Shown piece by piece: positions 60,416 to 64,000 of a stretch of 64,000 nt of DNA (positions are counted from its first letter, which is position 1; every line of letters begins with the position of its first letter). The position numbers and the translations under genes were made by a program. The notes under the pieces are model-generated. The model did no database searches and was not told where the DNA came from. It saw only the letters and a program-made list of their open reading frames with translations. This DNA is from RGIG5299 sp045542315 (lineage in GTDB: Bacteria > Bacillota > Clostridia > Oscillospirales > RGIG5299), in NCBI GenBank assembly GCA_045542315.1, contig JAZQKU010000075.1:1-64000 (forward strand), in the 5' to 3' direction.

Positions 60416-63400
60416 ATGGAATTTAAAACATTTGAATCGATAAAGATCGGGCTTGCCTCTCCCGAAGCAATAAGAAGCTGGTCATTCGGCGAAGTTAAAA
60501 AGCCCGAGACCATAAACTACCGCACCTTGAAGCCCGAGCGCGAGGGTCTTTTCTGCGAAAAGATCTTCGGCCCCACCAAGGACTGGGAATGCTCTTGCGG
60601 AAAATACAAGAGAATCAGCTATAAGGGTAAGGTCTGCGAGCGCTGCGGAGTTGAAGTAACGAGAAATAAGGTCCGCCGCGAGAGAATGGGACACATCGAG
60701 CTTGCCGCTCCCGTATCTCATATCTGGTATTTCAAGGGAATGCCCTCGAGGATCGGCCTTATGCTCGATATCTCTCCCAAGGCACTTGAAAAGGTACTCT
60801 ACTTCTCCGATTATATAGTAACCTACGTTGACGAAGACGGCGCAGCTTACGGCAAGATCGAGAAGAAGGAGATCCTTTCCGAAAAGGAATACCGCGATCT
60901 CAAGGAAAAATACGAAGAGGACTTCGAGGCACGTATGGGCGCCGAAGCCATCAAGCAGCTCCTTGACGAAATAGACATTGAGGAGCTTTCCAAGGAGCTT
61001 AAGGAAGAGCTTAACGACGCTGTCGGTCAGAAGAGAGTAAAGCTCTTGAAGAGATTTGAAGCAGTTGAGTCGTTCAGACTTTCCGGAAACAAGCCCGGCT
61101 GGATGATTCTCGAGGTATTACCCGTAATTCCTCCGGATCTCCGTCCGATGGTCCAGCTCGACGGCGGCCGTTTCGCAACCAGCGACTTGAATGACCTCTA
61201 CCGCAGAGTTATAAACAGAAATAACCGCCTTCGCAAGCTCATCGAGCTTCAGGCACCCGAAATAATCATCAGAAACGAAAAGAGAATGCTTCAGGAGGCC
61301 GTTGACAGTCTTATCGACAACGGCAGAAGAGGCAAGGCGGTCGGAGGCCCCTCCAACCGTGACCTCAAATCTCTTACCGATATGCTTAAGGGTAAGCAGG
61401 GCCGCTTCCGTCAGAACCTTCTCGGTAAGCGTGTTGACTACTCCGGCCGTTCCGTTATCGTTGTAGGACCCGACCTCAAGCTTTACCAGTGCGGTCTTCC
61501 CAAGGAGATGGCGGTAGAGCTCTTCAAGCCCTTCGTTATGAAGCGCCTCGTTGAGATCGGCGAAGCCAAAAACATCAAGTCGGCAAAGAAGATGGTTGAA
61601 AGACTCGACGTTAAGGTATGGGACTGCCTTGAGGAAGTAATCAAGAACCACCCCGTTCTTCTTAACCGTGCGCCCACCCTCCACCGTCTTGGTATTCAGG
61701 CGTTTGAGCCCGTGCTCGTAGAGGGCAGAGCTCTTAAGCTCCACCCCCTCGTATGTACCGCTTACAACGCGGACTTCGACGGCGACCAGATGGCTGTTCA
61801 CGTTCCGATATCGGTTGAAGCACAGGCAGAGGCACGAATCCTTATGCTTGCCGCAAACAACCTTCTTAAGCCGCAGGACGGCGAGCCTATCACCGTTCCC
61901 ACCCAGGATATGATCCTCGGCTCCTACTACCTCACCGTTGAGAACGACGAGGAGATCGGAACCGGCAATATCTACAGAAACAAAGACGAAGCCATTATGG
62001 CTTATCAGACCGGCGCGGTCGGTCTTCACGCTCCCGTTAAGGTAAGACTTTACGGCGAGTGGGAGGGAACCCCCGTAAGCAAGATAGTTTCCTGCACCGT
62101 CGGTCAGCTTATATTCAACACCCCCATTCCGCAGGACCTCGGCTTCGTAAAGCGTAATGCCGATAACTGCCTCGATCTCGAGGTAACGCCCGCATCCATA
62201 AGAGAGCTTATGTATAACGGCGCAGGTCCCAAGAATGCGGACGGAAGCTTCAAGAAGCTTGCGGTTGACAAGAAGGTACTTTCAAAGATAATCGAGCTCT
62301 GCATAAAGAACCACGGAATTGCAAAGACCTCCGAGATCCTTGATATGATCAAGGCTCAGGGCTTCAAATACTCCACCAAGGGTGCTATTACCATCTCGGT
62401 TTCCGATATGGTTGTTCCCGCAGAGAAGGTCGATTACCTTAAGGAAGCCGAAGAGAAGGTTGATAACGTTATCAAGAACTTCAACCGCGGCTTTATGAGT
62501 GACGAGGAACGCTCGAGTGCAGTTATCAAGATCTGGGAAGAGTGTAACAAGAAGGTTACCGCAAAGCTCGTTGAGGGCCTTGACGAATTCAACCCGATCT
62601 ATATGATGTCCAACTCCGGCGCCCGTGGATCATTGAATCAGATGAGACAGCTCGCAGGTATGCGCGGACTTATGGCTAACACCTCAGGTAAGACCATTGA
62701 GGTCCCGATTCGTGCAAACTTCCGTGAAGGTCTTAATATATTGGAATACTTCATTTCGTCGCGTGGTGCGCGTAAGGGTCTTGCCGATACCGCTCTCCGT
62801 ACCGCTGACTCCGGTTACCTGACCAGACGTCTTGTTGACGTTTCGCAGGAGGTCATCGTAAGAGAGCCCGATTGCGGAACCGACGACGGAATCTGGATCT
62901 CCGAGATCAGTGAGGGCAACGAGAAGATCGAGAAGCTCGATGCACGTCTTACCGGACGTACCGCAGCAGAGGATATTATCGATCCCGCTACCGGCGAGGT
63001 GCTCGTTATGAAGAACGAGCTTATGGACGAGGTCGATGCAAAGCGCGTAGTAGCAGCAGGCATCACCAGAGTAAAGATCCGTTCTATCCTCACCTGTAAG
63101 TCACGTCACGGAATCTGTGCAAAGTGCTACGGCTCCAACCTTGCAGAGGGTATCTACAAGGCAGAGGAAATCCTTGAGGGCAAGAAGGAGAAGAAGTGGG
63201 TAAATCTCGGCGAGGCTGTCGGTATCATCGCGGCTCAGGCTATCGGTGAACCCGGTACACAGCTCACCATGAGAACCTTCCATACCGGCGGTGTTGCAGG
63301 TAAGGATATCACCCAGGGTCTTCCCCGTGTTGAAGAGCTCTTCGAGGCAAGAAGACCCAAGTCGGTTGCAATGATCTCCGAAATATTCGGTACCGTAAAG

Positions 63401-64000
63401 ATAGAGGACGTCAAGAACATCAAGAAGATAGTAGTATCCGACGATGAAAACGGCGTTATCAGAGAATATCTCATTCCTTACACCCTCAGAATCAAGCAGC
63501 AGGTCGTTGACGGCTACAAGCTCAAGAAGGGTGAGGAGATGACCGACGGCTCCAAATATCCTCAGGATATTCTGGCAGTCGGTGCGGTTGAAGCGATCAA
63601 CGATGAGGAGCTTATCGGCCTTATCGACGATGAATACAACAAGAACAACACCTTCCTTGTAGAGGACGAGCCCTACGTAAAGGTAGGAGAGCGCACCTTT
63701 ATCCGCTTTGACGGAAAATACTATGAGTATTTCTACGGCGAGGACGCGGTAAGAAACTACATCGTCAAAGAGGTACAGAAGGTTTACCGCTTACAGAGCG
63801 TTAAGATCGACGACAGACACATTGAGGTCATCGTACGTCAGATGATGAGCAAGGTAAAGGTTGAGAACATCAACGATACCGAGCTTCTCTGCGGAATAAC
63901 CACCAACAAGCAGGAGGTTTACGCCGCAAACCGTAAGATAGACGAGCGCACCGCCGCAGGCGAGGAAAATCTCGTAAAGGCCGAAACCAGCCCGATGATA
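60416..64000 (+). CDS. rpoC: DNA-directed RNA polymerase subunit beta' (partial)
   Basis: ATG at 60416 (MEFKTFESIKIGLASPE) behind GGAGGG. The reading frame is open to the window end (1195 codons) and continues beyond it. The N-terminal zinc finger C-S-C-G ... C-E-R-C-G (about residues 61-80), the clamp and rudder region, the catalytic N-A-D-F-D-G-D (about 452) with three Mg-binding aspartates, and the later bridge-helix/trigger-loop segments (GARGSLNQMRQLAGMRG, TPGTQLTMRTFHTGG-like) are all seen. The second zinc-ribbon cysteines (CKSRHGICAKCYG) are also present. Only the 3' end is missing. Confidence 0.97.
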   Translation, partial: MEFKTFESIKIGLASPEAIRSWSFGEVKKPETINYRTLKPEREGLFCEKIFGPTKDWECSCGKYKRISYKGKVCERCGVEVTRNKVRRERMGHIELAAPVSHIWYFKGMPSRIGLMLDISPKALEKVLYFSDYIVTYVDEDGAAYGKIEKKEILSEKEYRDLKEKYEEDFEARMGAEAIKQLLDEIDIEELSKELKEELNDAVGQKRVKLLKRFEAVESFRLSGNKPGWMILEVLPVIPPDLRPMVQLDGGRFATSDLNDLYRRVINRNNRLRKLIELQAPEIIIRNEKRMLQEAVDSLIDNGRRGKAVGGPSNRDLKSLTDMLKGKQGRFRQNLLGKRVDYSGRSVIVVGPDLKLYQCGLPKEMAVELFKPFVMKRLVEIGEAKNIKSAKKMVERLDVKVWDCLEEVIKNHPVLLNRAPTLHRLGIQAFEPVLVEGRALKLHPLVCTAYNADFDGDQMAVHVPISVEAQAEARILMLAANNLLKPQDGEPITVPTQDMILGSYYLTVENDEEIGTGNIYRNKDEAIMAYQTGAVGLHAPVKVRLYGEWEGTPVSKIVSCTVGQLIFNTPIPQDLGFVKRNADNCLDLEVTPASIRELMYNGAGPKNADGSFKKLAVDKKVLSKIIELCIKNHGIAKTSEILDMIKAQGFKYSTKGAITISVSDMVVPAEKVDYLKEAEEKVDNVIKNFNRGFMSDEERSSAVIKIWEECNKKVTAKLVEGLDEFNPIYMMSNSGARGSLNQMRQLAGMRGLMANTSGKTIEVPIRANFREGLNILEYFISSRGARKGLADTALRTADSGYLTRRLVDVSQEVIVREPDCGTDDGIWISEISEGNEKIEKLDARLTGRTAAEDIIDPATGEVLVMKNELMDEVDAKRVVAAGITRVKIRSILTCKSRHGICAKCYGSNLAEGIYKAEEILEGKKEKKWVNLGEAVGIIAAQAIGEPGTQLTMRTFHTGGVAGKDITQGLPRVEELFEARRPKSVAMISEIFGTVKIEDVKNIKKIVVSDDENGVIREYLIPYTLRIKQQVVDGYKLKKGEEMTDGSKYPQDILAVGAVEAINDEELIGLIDDEYNKNNTFLVEDEPYVKVGERTFIRFDGKYYEYFYGEDAVRNYIVKEVQKVYRLQSVKIDDRHIEVIVRQMMSKVKVENINDTELLCGITTNKQEVYAANRKIDERTAAGEENLVKAETSPMI

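Noticed and set aside
61118..62029. Open frame on the minus strand inside rpoC (303 codons)
   Set aside because: Antisense shadow of a conserved gene.

Overview
The window looks like a chromosomal segment of a spore-forming, strictly anaerobic member of the Clostridia (Bacillota), probably an uncultured Oscillospirales-like gut bacterium. The reasons are a Spo0A homologue (35.8 kb), a CotH-type protein, a 2-oxoacid:ferredoxin oxidoreductase operon, consensus sigma-A promoters with 17-base spacers, AGGAGG-type ribosome sites, and many secreted lipoproteins and BspA-like surface proteins. The taxonomic call is an inference from gene content; no 16S rRNA or tRNA gene is present.

Layout. 0.1-1.5 kb: two small membrane or secreted proteins. 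1.6-9.4 kb: a peptidoglycan-binding M15-type peptidase on the minus strand, then a tight plus-strand operon (zinc-ribbon membrane protein, dCMP deaminase, YifB/ComM ATPase, rsmA, aminotransferase, HAD phosphatase) and a separately promoted secreted protein. 9.6-11.7 kb: a foldback repeat, a small lipoprotein with trpS on the minus strand, and the RNase P RNA gene. 11.75-15.8 kb: operon with a ParB-like-motif protein, a flippase-like membrane protein, aldose epimerase and Xaa-Pro peptidase. 15.9-17.6 kb: three small minus-strand genes against a phosphoesterase and a DUF6440 protein.

17.65-33.2 kb is an AT-rich accessory region. It holds a pair of unknown proteins sharing a C-terminal domain, a small zinc-ribbon protein behind a palindromic operator, a frameshifted IS200/IS605 element and an IS4-type transposase. 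A 2810-residue surface protein follows, with a structured RNA in front of it and a 42-residue peptide gene behind it, then two zinc-ribbon-like genes and a second independently promoted structured RNA. About 30-bp inverted repeats at 20440-20469 and 33192-33222 bracket 12.7 kb of this region.

33.2-49.3 kb: beta-helix lipoprotein, spo0A, a ceramidase-like lipoprotein, a duplicated-domain lipoprotein, then the VTC / DUF4956 / CotH / SurA-like / PRPP-synthetase operon and a sigma factor / anti-sigma pair with a lipoprotein. 49.5-55.4 kb (minus strand): acyl-CoA synthetase, XRE-cupin regulator, 2-oxoacid:ferredoxin oxidoreductase subunits gamma, beta, alpha and ferredoxin, a P-loop ATPase and an HPr-like protein. 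55.4-56.1 kb is a hairpin-rich non-coding stretch. 56.1-64.0 kb: rpoB and the 5' part of rpoC, which runs off the window.

The likeliest undescribed material is the pair of structured RNAs with the surface-protein island between the inverted repeats, and the paired-protein module at 17.7-19.5 kb.
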